In this document: piece by piece, positions 9,878-17,351 of the stretch
Position numbering within the stretch: position 1 is the stretch's first letter
Layout: every line of letters begins with the position of its first letter
From: Leptolyngbya sp. CCY15150
GTDB lineage: Bacteria; Cyanobacteriota; Cyanobacteriia; RECH01
Length of the DNA: 39,304 nucleotides
NCBI RefSeq assembly: GCF_016888135.1
Contig: NZ_JACSWB010000161.1
Span: 1 to 39,304, forward strand
Direction: 5' to 3'
Notes under the pieces: model-generated
Seen by the model: the letters and a program-made list of their open reading frames with translations, nothing else
What the model was told of the DNA's origin: nothing
The model's database searches: none
Position numbers and translations under genes: made by a program

Positions 9878-11065
9878 ATGGCTTCAGCAGAACCATCGAG
9901 CCGCCCCCTAAGTCCGACTGGATGTTTACAGCCTGTTTGGGAACGATTAGCTCCCCTTCCACATCCGGTATATTTCGTCACAAAAGACCCGAAATGGCAG
10001 GATATTGTTGATAATCCTAATTTTTTAGATTATCCAAACCAATTTCCCTTGGAATCACTCTACGAACGCGGTGTCAATACAAGCGATATTTGGACAGCCC
10101 AAGCCTATATTGACCTGAAGCAATGTGGTTTAGATGTTCATCTAGTTCCTGAGATTATTCCAGGACAAATTTGCTTCATACCTTACTATTACTTGAAAGC
10201 ACGCGATTGGTTGCATAAAAGCTTTGTAGTAGCGTTATATCACGATTGTCCACGCCCTATGATGTGCAATCAGCGCTTTGTTATCAATCATTCCCAAATT
10301 CAATCTCAGAGGCTGGATCACTTCATTTCCCATCGTCCCCAACCTAATATGAAACCAAGGAATCCATCTAGAGGGGCTACGATTGAAAATCTGGTGTTTA
10401 AGGGGGAGGCGTACAATCTATTTCCACCCTTTAGAACCCCTGAGTTTTTAGCCCAGCTAGATGCAATGGACATTCGCCTAGTTATGAACACAGAGTTTAC
10501 GGGAAATGTCTTTGAAGGCTGGGCGAACTATCGGGATGCTGATGTGGTGATGGCGATCCGAAACACAACCCATTTTGATACATCTTTAAAACCCGCTCTG
10601 AAGCTGATTAATGCTTGGACGGCGGGGGTTCCAGCCTTGCTGAGCCCTGAACCTTCCTATCAACGACTTCGTCAATCTAGTTTGGATTACATTGAAGTCT
10701 GCACCCCAGAAGATGCGATCGCCGCACTGCACCACTTAAAGCAGAATCCTGATCTCTATCTAGCCATGATTGAAAATGGGTTGCGTCGGTCGCAAGAGTT
10801 CACTCCGGCTCAAACTGCAATGCAATGGCATCAGCTATTGTCTGGCCCAATTGCGGCCGGATATGCACAGTGGCTACGACAGTCCCCGCTGCAGAAAAAA
10901 TTAGTTCGACCGATGCAATATTTTGGGCAGTTTTTACTTCAGAAACGAGAAATTAAGCGGTATTTGCATGGCATCAATCACGGTCCGCGAATTTTGACTG
11001 AGCGAAGCCCATCCTATCAGCTACAGTTGCCGACACTGGAGGATGCGAAACAGCTTTGGGGATGA
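9878..11065 (+). CDS. GT-B-fold glycosyltransferase-like protein
   Basis: This 395-aa protein has no signal peptide or membrane segment. The second half resembles the nucleotide-sugar-binding Rossmann domain of GT-B enzymes. Residues from about 225 read RDADVVMAIRN, then KPALKLINAWTAGVPALLSPEPSYQRLR, then DYIEVCTPEDAIAALHHLKQNPDLYLAMIENGLRRSQEFTP. This is the usual order of substrate loop, damage-avoiding helix and C-terminal helices. The N-terminal half is not a recognisable family. Base use is AT-richer than the flanks, and only one HIP1 site (near 10716) lies in 1.2 kb, so recent acquisition is possible. No other polysaccharide genes are next to it. Acceptor and donor are unknown. Confidence 0.65.
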   Translation: MASAEPSSRPLSPTGCLQPVWERLAPLPHPVYFVTKDPKWQDIVDNPNFLDYPNQFPLESLYERGVNTSDIWTAQAYIDLKQCGLDVHLVPEIIPGQICFIPYYYLKARDWLHKSFVVALYHDCPRPMMCNQRFVINHSQIQSQRLDHFISHRPQPNMKPRNPSRGATIENLVFKGEAYNLFPPFRTPEFLAQLDAMDIRLVMNTEFTGNVFEGWANYRDADVVMAIRNTTHFDTSLKPALKLINAWTAGVPALLSPEPSYQRLRQSSLDYIEVCTPEDAIAALHHLKQNPDLYLAMIENGLRRSQEFTPAQTAMQWHQLLSGPIAAGYAQWLRQSPLQKKLVRPMQYFGQFLLQKREIKRYLHGINHGPRILTERSPSYQLQLPTLEDAKQLWG

Positions 11066-11079
11066 TACCCAGTGCCGGT

Positions 11080-11796
11080 CTAACGAACGTAGATGTAGTA
11101 GGTGACCATTGGGATCACGGTGGCGGCAATCAAGAAGCCGACAATGATCACCGTGGAGCTATTTTGATCCGTTTCCTCGGCCTTGGCGTAGGTGCCTTCG
11201 GTTTGGATAGTGACTTCAACCACTGGCGGCCCGGGATCGGGTTGCCCCGTCAGTACGGCTAGGAGGCGATCGCCTGCGTCTAGAAAGGCTTGGTTGTATT
11301 TGTTGCCATCGCGAATGGGCACTTGCAGCGTTTCTTGCGCAACGCTCTCAGCAATCTCTGCGGTTAGCCGATCGCTCACCGACGCATCGGCATGGATGGC
11401 GGTGGTGTTAGTGACATTATCCAGCACTAGGACAACTTGGTTGGCTTGGGAGTCTGTCGTGGGAAACCAGGTTTCAAACAACTGATCGGCAAAACTTTGG
11501 GCCGTTTCACCATAGTCTAAACGGTGAAAGGTGACGAAGCGAACCTCAACGCCAGTCTCTTCAGCGATCGCTGCCAGTTGGCGATCGAGCTTGCCTTGGT
11601 TTAAGCGACTGATGATATCAGCCTCATCAATCACCCAGGTGGGATCCCCCGCAGCAACGGATGGCATACTGTAGACCCCGGTGGCATGGGCTGGCAATGC
11701 TCCTACCTGGAGCATGAAAAAAACGCTCACCAAGGCAATCAAAACGCTTTTGCACAAAGCTGTCCAGACCGAAGCGGTATTAGCAGATTTCACCAT
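11080..11796 (-). CDS. psb32: Psb32-like TPM-domain thylakoid protein
   Basis: This 238-aa protein has a signal peptide (hydrophobic segment about 15-33, cleavage after AHA near residue 38). A TPM domain covers about 50-185, starting DPTWVIDEADIISRLNQGKL and containing VEVRFVTFHRLDYG and QVVLVLDNVTN. A C-terminal membrane anchor spans about 214-236. This is the architecture of cyanobacterial Psb32, a lumen-facing protein that protects photosystem II from photodamage and helps its repair. It is convergent with the glycosyltransferase-like gene, with 14 bp between the stops. The upstream side faces the long gene-poor island. Confidence 0.88.
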   Translation of the reverse strand: MVKSANTASVWTALCKSVLIALVSVFFMLQVGALPAHATGVYSMPSVAAGDPTWVIDEADIISRLNQGKLDRQLAAIAEETGVEVRFVTFHRLDYGETAQSFADQLFETWFPTTDSQANQVVLVLDNVTNTTAIHADASVSDRLTAEIAESVAQETLQVPIRDGNKYNQAFLDAGDRLLAVLTGQPDPGPPVVEVTIQTEGTYAKAEETDQNSSTVIIVGFLIAATVIPMVTYYIYVR

Positions 11797-11904
11797 ACGT
11801 CTATGTCGTGTTGACCTCTCCAGACCATACTATCAGCTCTGCCGACGCGAGACATTAAGTTACGCAAGTGTGGGGATCACGCTAAGCAATGGGGCGCAAC
11901 CGCT

Positions 11905-11933
11905 CGGACAGTCTCACCAAAAATCAATATAAT
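11905..11933 (+). promoter_or_regulatory. putative sigma70-type promoter reading into a gene-poor region
   Basis: The -35 box is CGGACA (11905-11910) and the -10 box is TATAAT (11928-11933), separated by 17 bp; start of transcription is predicted near 11940. It lies upstream of and divergent from psb32, yet points into sequence without a long ORF. Confidence 0.45.
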
Positions 11934-11944
11934 GAAACATAACG

Positions 11945-11982
11945 TTACAAGACAGTCCGTAAACCTACGCGTTGTCTTGTGA
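11945..11982 (+). ncRNA. candidate 5' stem-loop of an unassigned transcript
   Basis: ACAAGACA (11947-11954) pairs perfectly with TGTCTTGT (11973-11980). The stem can be extended by a G-U and a T-A pair, and the 18-nt loop holds a further CGT/ACG match. It begins within about 10 nt of the predicted start of transcription at 11940. GTGAC/GTCAC pairing just downstream suggests more structure. It does not match tmRNA, RNase P RNA or SRP RNA signatures I know. The 3' end is not defined. Confidence 0.3.
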
Positions 11983-12259
11983 CACCCCCTGAATAGTCAC
12001 GTGCCCTCACGGACGAAGTCAGACCTCATGAAGGACTACGTTAGACATAACCCACCGGATCAAGGATTGCGGCTGGGGAAAGAGAACAATAGAGCGCCAT
12101 GGTTTTAGCAGGTCTTTCCCGACGGACAACCCTAGGTCAGGTTACCAAAGTGTCACCTACCTCTCCCTCAATAGACGTGTTTTCGCAGACCATAGGCCTA
12201 TCTGAAGTTCTCTCGATATGCAAGCGTTATCCAAGTGAACATGGATGACAACAGGGGGC

Positions 12260-12290
12260 TTGACTCGTTTCGGTACACCGCACTTACACT
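12260..12290 (+). promoter_or_regulatory. putative promoter of the small ORF at 12408
   Basis: TTGACT (12260-12265) and TACACT (12285-12290) are separated by 19 bp, or 18 bp if TTACAC is used. This would give a leader of about 110 nt before the start codon at 12408 and a transcript of about 400 nt ending at the terminator near 12696. Confidence 0.35.
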
Positions 12291-12407
12291 GCGTCGTTGG
12301 GTCAAGGAGGACAGCAAACCTTCACTCCGGATCCATCCCTCGCACCGTGTAAGTCATACAGATGTAAGCTGCCGTTTATCAACGGTGGCCATGCTCAAGG
12401 AGTTCCT

Positions 12408-12620
12408 ATGGAATCTAGCCGCCGTCAATCCTACGTCCTGTGGATGCGCCCCAGCCGGCTCAATCGATTTGGTGATGGAGTAGTTCAGCAATCCAACACA
12501 TTGCTCACCCTATCCGCCAAGCTGAGAACCAACAGCTCTGAGGCGATCGCTCCTCTCCCCGTCTCAACGGTGGCAAAACCCAAGCGATCGCTGCCGCACC
12601 TGGAGCTGCTGCCTGCCTAA
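12408..12620 (+). CDS. candidate 70-aa basic small protein
   Basis: The ORF begins MESSRRQSYVLWMRPSRL and ends LELLPA. A strong Shine-Dalgarno AAGGAG (12397-12402) sits 5 nt before ATG 12408. The frame opens further upstream to 12297, but that start has a poorer context. A plausible promoter lies about 120 bp upstream and an intrinsic terminator about 45 bp downstream, so the ORF has all parts of a single-gene transcript. The product is basic and has no membrane segment or cysteine. I recognise no family. Two HIP1 sites lie in the ORF. It could instead be a non-coding RNA that happens to contain an open frame. Confidence 0.4.
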   Translation: MESSRRQSYVLWMRPSRLNRFGDGVVQQSNTLLTLSAKLRTNSSEAIAPLPVSTVAKPKRSLPHLELLPA

Positions 12621-12663
12621 GCTGTTGGATACTGACGTCATCATCTTGAAACTTATCTCCCTC

Positions 12664-12696
12664 AGCCGCGGTCTCTAATTGTCTTGCGGCTTTTTT
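12664..12696 (+). terminator. intrinsic terminator
   Basis: AGCCGC (12664-12669) and GCGGCT (12686-12691) form a 6-bp stem with a 16-nt loop, followed by a run of Ts (12691-12696). A second T run follows at about 12703. It ends plus-strand transcription after the 70-codon ORF. Confidence 0.6.
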
Positions 12697-12776
12697 GTAC
12701 CTTTTTTGTATCTATTAATGCTGTTTTTTTCTGACATGACTGATTAGCCCAACATAGATGCTTCTGGGGAGAACTC

Positions 12777-12808
12777 TGAGATATCTTCTGTCGTCTGTTG
12801 AGATATCT
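12777..12808. repeat. paired 10-bp direct repeat TGAGATATCT
   Basis: TGAGATATCT occurs at 12777-12786 and again at 12799-12808. The copies are identical and 22 bp apart, close to two helical turns, so a protein could contact both on one face. The core GATATC is itself palindromic. The second copy lies 4 bp before a Shine-Dalgarno AAGGAG (12813-12818). Confidence 0.5.
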
Positions 12809-12826
12809 GCCCAAGGAGTAGCCACC

Positions 12827-12880
12827 ATGCTCGGTTTATCTCATTCATACCTCTTGCACCGATCCACTACTTTCGCATGA
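12827..12880 (+). CDS. candidate 17-aa micro-ORF or leader peptide
   Basis: ATG 12827 is preceded by AAGGAG at 12813-12818 with an 8-nt spacer. It encodes MLGLSHSYLLHRSTTFA and stops at TGA. It is too short to judge by sequence. The paired direct repeat just upstream and a second micro-ORF 46 bp downstream are the only support. Confidence 0.25.
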   Translation: MLGLSHSYLLHRSTTFA

Positions 12881-12926
12881 ACCCAGACCCTCGCCTGCCA
12901 GCTTTCCTCAGGACGTAGGAGCCAGG

Positions 12927-13076
12927 ATGAGAGGGCTGTTTGCCTATGTGCAGGCGATCGATTCTGTCACAGGGGTCTCATCAAAAACTCAGGTTGCCGT
13001 GCCACGATGGACGTACAAGCAGCACCGTTCAGCGCCATGCAGCATAGATGAGACCTCATACCCATGGGTAGGCTAA
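12927..13076 (+). CDS. candidate 49-aa small protein
   Basis: ATG 12927 follows AGGAG (12917-12921) with a 5-nt spacer. The ORF begins MRGLFAYVQAIDSVTG and ends TSYPWVG before TAA. I recognise no domain, and it has no obvious membrane segment. A perfect 6-bp hairpin (GGGGAT/ATCCCC, 13089-13106) starts 12 nt after the stop but has no T run. Its main support is the Shine-Dalgarno site and its place after the 17-codon ORF. Chance is a fair alternative. Confidence 0.25.
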   Translation: MRGLFAYVQAIDSVTGVSSKTQVAVPRWTYKQHRSAPCSIDETSYPWVG

Positions 13077-13456
13077 CAGCAGGATGTTGGGGATCACAGC
13101 ATCCCCGTAATCTGAGGAATAAAAGGTGTATCCCTTCATAGTCCTCCCTGCCATGCTCTGACATTTATACCCGACATATCCGATTCCTAGTCCCCTGTTC
13201 ACCATCGTCAATGCAACAGTTCGTACTGGGCTATTGATGATTCTACCTACAGGCTAGCGGGGGAATGCCCTCCGTATATATGCTGAAGAAAGTTGGGAAT
13301 TTCCAGCGATGCAGCACAAGAATTGGTGATATTCGGCACGCCAGCACTGTCTAGAACCCTGTAGGATCCGGAAAGCTGGTGGTCTAACCCTAACAAGCCT
13401 TTGGTCATTGGCCTGATTCACATCTGTACCACAGCGTAGTATTCTCCCAACTTGGC
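13077..13456. other. leader region of the ABC ATPase gene
   Basis: No ORF of substance was found. It contains the GGGGAT/ATCCCC hairpin at 13089-13106 and an A+T patch, TATATATG, near 13275 that could serve as a -10 element for the downstream ATPase gene, though no matching -35 box was seen. Confidence 0.45.
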
Positions 13457-14224
13457 ATGATTTCTTTACCTTTGTCTCAGCGTCGCCGTCTATCCAAGCC
13501 TAGCTCTACCTCTCATCTAGACCATGCACCAGAGAGCGATCGCGCCATTGTGGCTCGGCAGATCAACATGGTGTTTGGGGAAGGAGCCCAGCAGTTTCAA
13601 GCCCTCTACAATATTGACCTAGAGGTGGCGCGGGGCGATATCCAGCTTTTGATGGGCCCATCCGGGTCAGGCAAAACCACGCTGCTCTCCATCCTAGGCG
13701 GAATTTTACACCCCACATCCGGAGAGGTGCAACTCCTAGGGCAAACCATTACCAATCTCTCTCGGAAACAGCTATCTGCCTTCCGCCTCCACTCCATCGG
13801 CTTCATCTTTCAGGGGTTCAACCTCTTCCCCGCCCTGACGGCCGCCGAAAATATTGAACTGGCCTTGAAGCTCAAAGGCGTGCAAAAACGTCCAGCTCAT
13901 TGGGAAGCCATGATGCTCCTAGACCAAGTGGGCTTGGGCGATCGCGCCCATCACTTGCCCAAGGATCTCTCCGGTGGACAGAAGCAACGGGTGGCGATCG
14001 CTCGGGCCTTGGCCGGCAACCCAGCGTTGATTATGGCGGATGAGCCCACGGCTGCCCTCGATTCCCACAGCGGTCATGCCGTGATCAACCTGCTGCGCAC
14101 CCTAGCCAAAGACAAGGGCTGCACGGTGCTGATGGTCACCCATGATCCCCGGATCATCGATATTGCTGATCAGGTCACCTATCTAGAAGATGGGCGGCTA
14201 CAGGCTCACCCCACCTTGGCGTAG
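13457..14224 (+). CDS. ABC transporter ATP-binding protein, LolD/MacB/DevA type
   Basis: This 255-aa protein has a complete nucleotide-binding domain: Walker A GPSGSGKT (67-74), Q-loop Gln119, signature LSGGQ (171-175), Walker B LIMADEP (191-197) and switch His229. The segment FGEGAQQFQALYNIDLEVARG and the GFIFQGFNLFPALTAAENIE block fit the MacB/LolD/DevA branch, whose members work with FtsX-type permeases. In cyanobacteria DevA-like ATPases usually follow devB (membrane fusion) and devC (permease) genes. Neither is present within the window. The first 30 residues are a Ser/Arg-rich extension. Its stop overlaps the 3' end of the convergent tsaC gene by 27 bp. Confidence 0.9.
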   Translation: MISLPLSQRRRLSKPSSTSHLDHAPESDRAIVARQINMVFGEGAQQFQALYNIDLEVARGDIQLLMGPSGSGKTTLLSILGGILHPTSGEVQLLGQTITNLSRKQLSAFRLHSIGFIFQGFNLFPALTAAENIELALKLKGVQKRPAHWEAMMLLDQVGLGDRAHHLPKDLSGGQKQRVAIARALAGNPALIMADEPTAALDSHSGHAVINLLRTLAKDKGCTVLMVTHDPRIIDIADQVTYLEDGRLQAHPTLA

Positions 14225-14803
14225 AATCGTCCAGCCGCTGCCCGTCCACTGCGCTACTGTGGAGGGCAAGCCTGCCGGCTGTGTCGATGTCCCTAGCTCT
14301 TGGTTGAGGGTGGCGATCGCCTCTGGATGCAGCGTCAAAACCGTGGGGAAGCTAGCTGCAATCTCCTCTAGGCTTTGCAGGGCTGGCTCACCGGAGCGGT
14401 TGGCGCTGGTGGTGGCTAAGGGGCCGGTCTGGGCCAGAATGTGGCGGGCGATCGCACAGTTGGGTACCCGGATGCCAATGCTGGTGGGGTTGGTGGGGTT
14501 CATCGCTGTCGGTACGCGATCGCTAGCGGGCAAGACTAGGGTCAATGCGCCCGGCCAATGCTGCTGGGCCACTTCCTGCCAATAGAGCCAATCGGATTCG
14601 CTCCCGGTCACGTAGGGCCAAAGATCCAGGGCCTTGGCACCCATGAGAATCAACGGTTTGTCTTGGCTCCGCTGTTTGAGCGTAAACACCTGCTCTGCAT
14701 GGGCCGGAGCGCTGGCCAAAGCGGGCACGGTATCGGTGGGGAAGGACACGAGCTGTCCTGCCCGTGCCCCCGAAACTAGCTCCGCAAAGGATACATGTGG
14801 CAT
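14198..14803 (-). CDS. tsaC: L-threonylcarbamoyladenylate synthase (Sua5/YciO/YrdC)
   Basis: It makes threonylcarbamoyl-AMP, the donor for the t6A37 modification of ANN-decoding tRNAs. The YrdC domain is shown by SFPTDTVPALA near the N-terminus, QDKPLILM, WPGALTLVLPASDRVP, GIRVPNCAIARHIL and LATTSANRSGEPA. I chose ATG 14803 (MPHVSFAELVSGARAG, 201 aa), which matches the normal start of the domain. The frame opens upstream to 14899, but those 32 residues are not YrdC-like. No strong Shine-Dalgarno was found. It overlaps the convergent ABC ATPase gene at the 3' end and lies downstream of prmC on the same strand. Confidence 0.9.
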   Translation of the reverse strand: MPHVSFAELVSGARAGQLVSFPTDTVPALASAPAHAEQVFTLKQRSQDKPLILMGAKALDLWPYVTGSESDWLYWQEVAQQHWPGALTLVLPASDRVPTAMNPTNPTSIGIRVPNCAIARHILAQTGPLATTSANRSGEPALQSLEEIAASFPTVLTLHPEAIATLNQELGTSTQPAGLPSTVAQWTGSGWTILRQGGVSL

Positions 14804-14955
14804 GAGAAATGCTGTTAGGTGAAGGGTTAGCAGTTGAAAGAGAACGTAGGGCTGGATAGAGGCATGGGGATCGCCTGAAAAGAGGCTCCCTAAGCACATC
14901 TCGGCAGGCAGCCCATCATGTATTCTATCGGCACCCGCCCATCCTTAAACCCATC

Positions 14956-15858
14956 TTACTGACCTCGATAGGCGAGGGCAAAGCGCTGCCGTCCAGCCAA
15001 ATCGAGATGAATATCAATCGGGTCATACTGCCCCGTCTGCTGAAGCAGCGATCGCACGGCCCCTCCCTGCCCATCCATCAATTCCACCAGCCAAAGCCCG
15101 CCGATCTTAAGATAGCGAGGCGCGATCGCCGCTAGATGGCGAATACAGTCTAGCCCGTCGGCTCCACCATCGAGGGCCAGGCTCGGTTCGTGGTCTCGCA
15201 CTTCCGGCTGCAGCTCGTCCAGCAGCGCCGTGGGAATATAGGGCGGGTTGGACACCATGCCGCTCAGGGGCATAGCCTCCGGCGGCAGCCCTGCAAACCA
15301 GGATCCTTGACTCACCTGTAGGCGATCGCTTAGACCACAGGTGACGGCATTAGCCTGGGCGATCGCTAAGGCCTCAGCACTAACATCCACGGCATAGATC
15401 CTGGCTTCGGGCAAAAGCTGGGCCAGAGCCAGGGCGATCGCCCCACTCCCCGTCCCTAGATCGGCCCAGGCTCCGGCAGCTAGATGGGGATAGTGCTGAA
15501 CCGCCGCCGCCACCAGATCAATCATGCCCTCTGTCTCAGGGCGCGGAATCAACACCGCTGGCGACACCTGGAGACAGAACCGCCGCCACCGCACCCGACC
15601 CGCTAGATATTGCACCGGCACGCGATCGCGCAAGCGCTGAGTCCAAAGGCGATCCAGGTCTGCCAACGTCACATCCAACGTCACCTGCGGACGAGTTTTA
15701 AAGCTTTCTAGCCGTAGCGTTAGCCGGTCAATCGAGCACAGCTCCTGCATCAGCCACTCTAGTTCAACCAAAGGCACCTCCGAGGCGATCGCTGCCTGCC
15801 GAGCGCCCTGCCACCAGTGCCAAAGCTGTTGTCCAGAAATCGTGCGATCGTCCATCAT
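14956..15858 (-). CDS. prmC: peptide chain release factor N5-glutamine methyltransferase
   Basis: PrmC methylates the GGQ glutamine of RF1/RF2 using S-adenosylmethionine, which raises termination efficiency. The helical N-terminal domain carries the motif IPRPETEG. The SAM site reads DLGTGSGAIALALA, and the catalytic motif is VSNPPYIP, where NPPY contacts the glutamine. I place the start at ATG 15858 (MMDDRTISGQQLWHW, 300 aa), because the 13 codons upstream, from ATG 15897, are not part of the family. It lies between the Tic22-like gene and tsaC, all on the minus strand. Confidence 0.93.
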   Translation of the reverse strand: MMDDRTISGQQLWHWWQGARQAAIASEVPLVELEWLMQELCSIDRLTLRLESFKTRPQVTLDVTLADLDRLWTQRLRDRVPVQYLAGRVRWRRFCLQVSPAVLIPRPETEGMIDLVAAAVQHYPHLAAGAWADLGTGSGAIALALAQLLPEARIYAVDVSAEALAIAQANAVTCGLSDRLQVSQGSWFAGLPPEAMPLSGMVSNPPYIPTALLDELQPEVRDHEPSLALDGGADGLDCIRHLAAIAPRYLKIGGLWLVELMDGQGGAVRSLLQQTGQYDPIDIHLDLAGRQRFALAYRGQ

Positions 15859-15980
15859 GCGCTCAAGCTGCAACCCATCCTCATGGCCCAACAGCAAACG
15901 CAGCAGATTTGTGATCTCTGCTGCGTTGCTTACTAGCTAACCGACAAGCCCGGTTGGTTCAATGTCATCCCCATGCACAA

Positions 15981-16766
15981 CTACTGAGGTTGAGGTGCAC
16001 TATCAAGAATATACTGCAACGAATCGGTGGGAGGAATCAACAAAATGCGATTGAGTTCATCATTATCGCTGGTTTGCAGGGTTTCAATCAGCCCTTCTAA
16101 GTTGATCACCTGAATTTCAATGGAATTGGCAAGCGATGGCTGGGCTTCCGTCAGGCGAGCCAGCATGGATTCAATTTGGGTTTGCTGGAAGAAAATGGGA
16201 ATAAAGCGCTCCTGTTCTCCTTGAGCCGTTGCTTCTTGACCAGACTCAATGGTGAGGAAGCCCCCTTCTCCTTCTAAAGAACGAGCGATAAACAGGGGTA
16301 CCCCTTCAAACTCATTTACATCTTGCCCTTGAGTGCGCAGAATATCGACGGCTGATTCTACTTCAGCCACCATAGGCACAAAGACAAACTCAACGCCTGC
16401 CGACTCTTGCTGGCTTGTGACGGCTAGTTGATACACTTCTGCGAGGGACACAGGCACAACTTGCACTGACCCAGCCAAAGCCGGATCTTGTGCTTCCAAG
16501 TTGTTCAAAAAGTTTTCAGCATCATCTTGGCTGATAAACACACCGGCAACAGGGGTACTGGCTGCACCATCAGTTGCACGTTCAGGAGCAGCCACAAGGG
16601 GAGACCCGCTTTCATCGGTGATCGTGAACACTGGCACCGAGCGCAGACGCTCCATAACTTGCTCTTCGGTAAGAGCTAGAGCCGGCATCGTGCCCGTCAA
16701 AATAGCACCGGCTAGTGATCCAGCAACGATACCCAGTGCAGTACTCCAACGCATTAATGACCTCAT
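15981..16766 (-). CDS. Tic22-like periplasmic chaperone
   Basis: The start ATG 16766 has a good Shine-Dalgarno (AGGAG, 8 nt upstream), giving 261 aa (MRSLMRWSTALGIVAG). The longer frame to 16823 lacks such a site. A signal peptide of about 31 residues ends ALA. The mature protein shows two Tic22 repeats: each begins with a short 'name of a value' strand (VPVFTITDESGSPLV; RFIPIFFQQTQIESML), and VFISQDDAENFLNNL and VEFVFVPMVAEVESAVDIL lie between. Cyanobacterial Tic22 is a periplasmic/thylakoid-associated chaperone linked to outer-membrane protein delivery. Assignment is by overall pattern. Confidence 0.85.
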   Translation of the reverse strand: MRSLMRWSTALGIVAGSLAGAILTGTMPALALTEEQVMERLRSVPVFTITDESGSPLVAAPERATDGAASTPVAGVFISQDDAENFLNNLEAQDPALAGSVQVVPVSLAEVYQLAVTSQQESAGVEFVFVPMVAEVESAVDILRTQGQDVNEFEGVPLFIARSLEGEGGFLTIESGQEATAQGEQERFIPIFFQQTQIESMLARLTEAQPSLANSIEIQVINLEGLIETLQTSDNDELNRILLIPPTDSLQYILDSAPQPQ

Positions 16767-17191
16767 AACTGCTCCTATCAAAACAATTGAACATTTAACA
16801 TGAACTCGGTCAATGAACCGCACGACTGAGTTTTCACTATTCGACCGGTCAGGCGATCGCTTAGGGCATCACCGAAACAATCTGGATCATCCTATCGAAT
16901 TTCTGAGAAGGATGACGGGTATGACTGGAAATTGATCCCTTGACAAGTTGTCCTACCCTGAGTTGCTATGACGCGGCGGCATCCATGAGAGTTCCGTCAC
17001 CAACAGGTGCCAGCAGGGCGAAAGCCACCGTTCCCTGGTTTTCCGCAGGGGCGATCGCTCGTCCGGATCAACCAGAAAACCCAGGCAGACATAGCCCAGG
17101 CCTAGCCCAGACATGATCAAGCTGCCCCACCTCAGCCATCATGCTTGATGACCAATGGAGCAGCTTAATTTGAATATAACGGCACAGGGCC

Positions 17192-17268
<77 letters not shown>

Positions 17269-17351
17269 AATCACTCGACCCTTAGTATAGCGTGTTTTGC
17301 TCGTATCCGTCTGCGATACCGTTGAGCTAGTGGAGCCCATGGTGGTGAGAG

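Noticed and set aside
12235-12483. 82-codon plus-strand ORF beginning MNMDDNRGLD
   Set aside because: It overlaps the better supported 12408 frame and has no Shine-Dalgarno.
12967-13164. 65-codon minus-strand ORF
   Set aside because: It has no ribosome binding site and no recognisable domain, and it is antisense to the better supported 49-codon ORF.
11797-13456. Known structural RNAs (tmRNA, RNase P RNA, SRP RNA) in the gene-poor island
   Set aside because: No conserved core of these RNAs that I recognise is present on the strand read.
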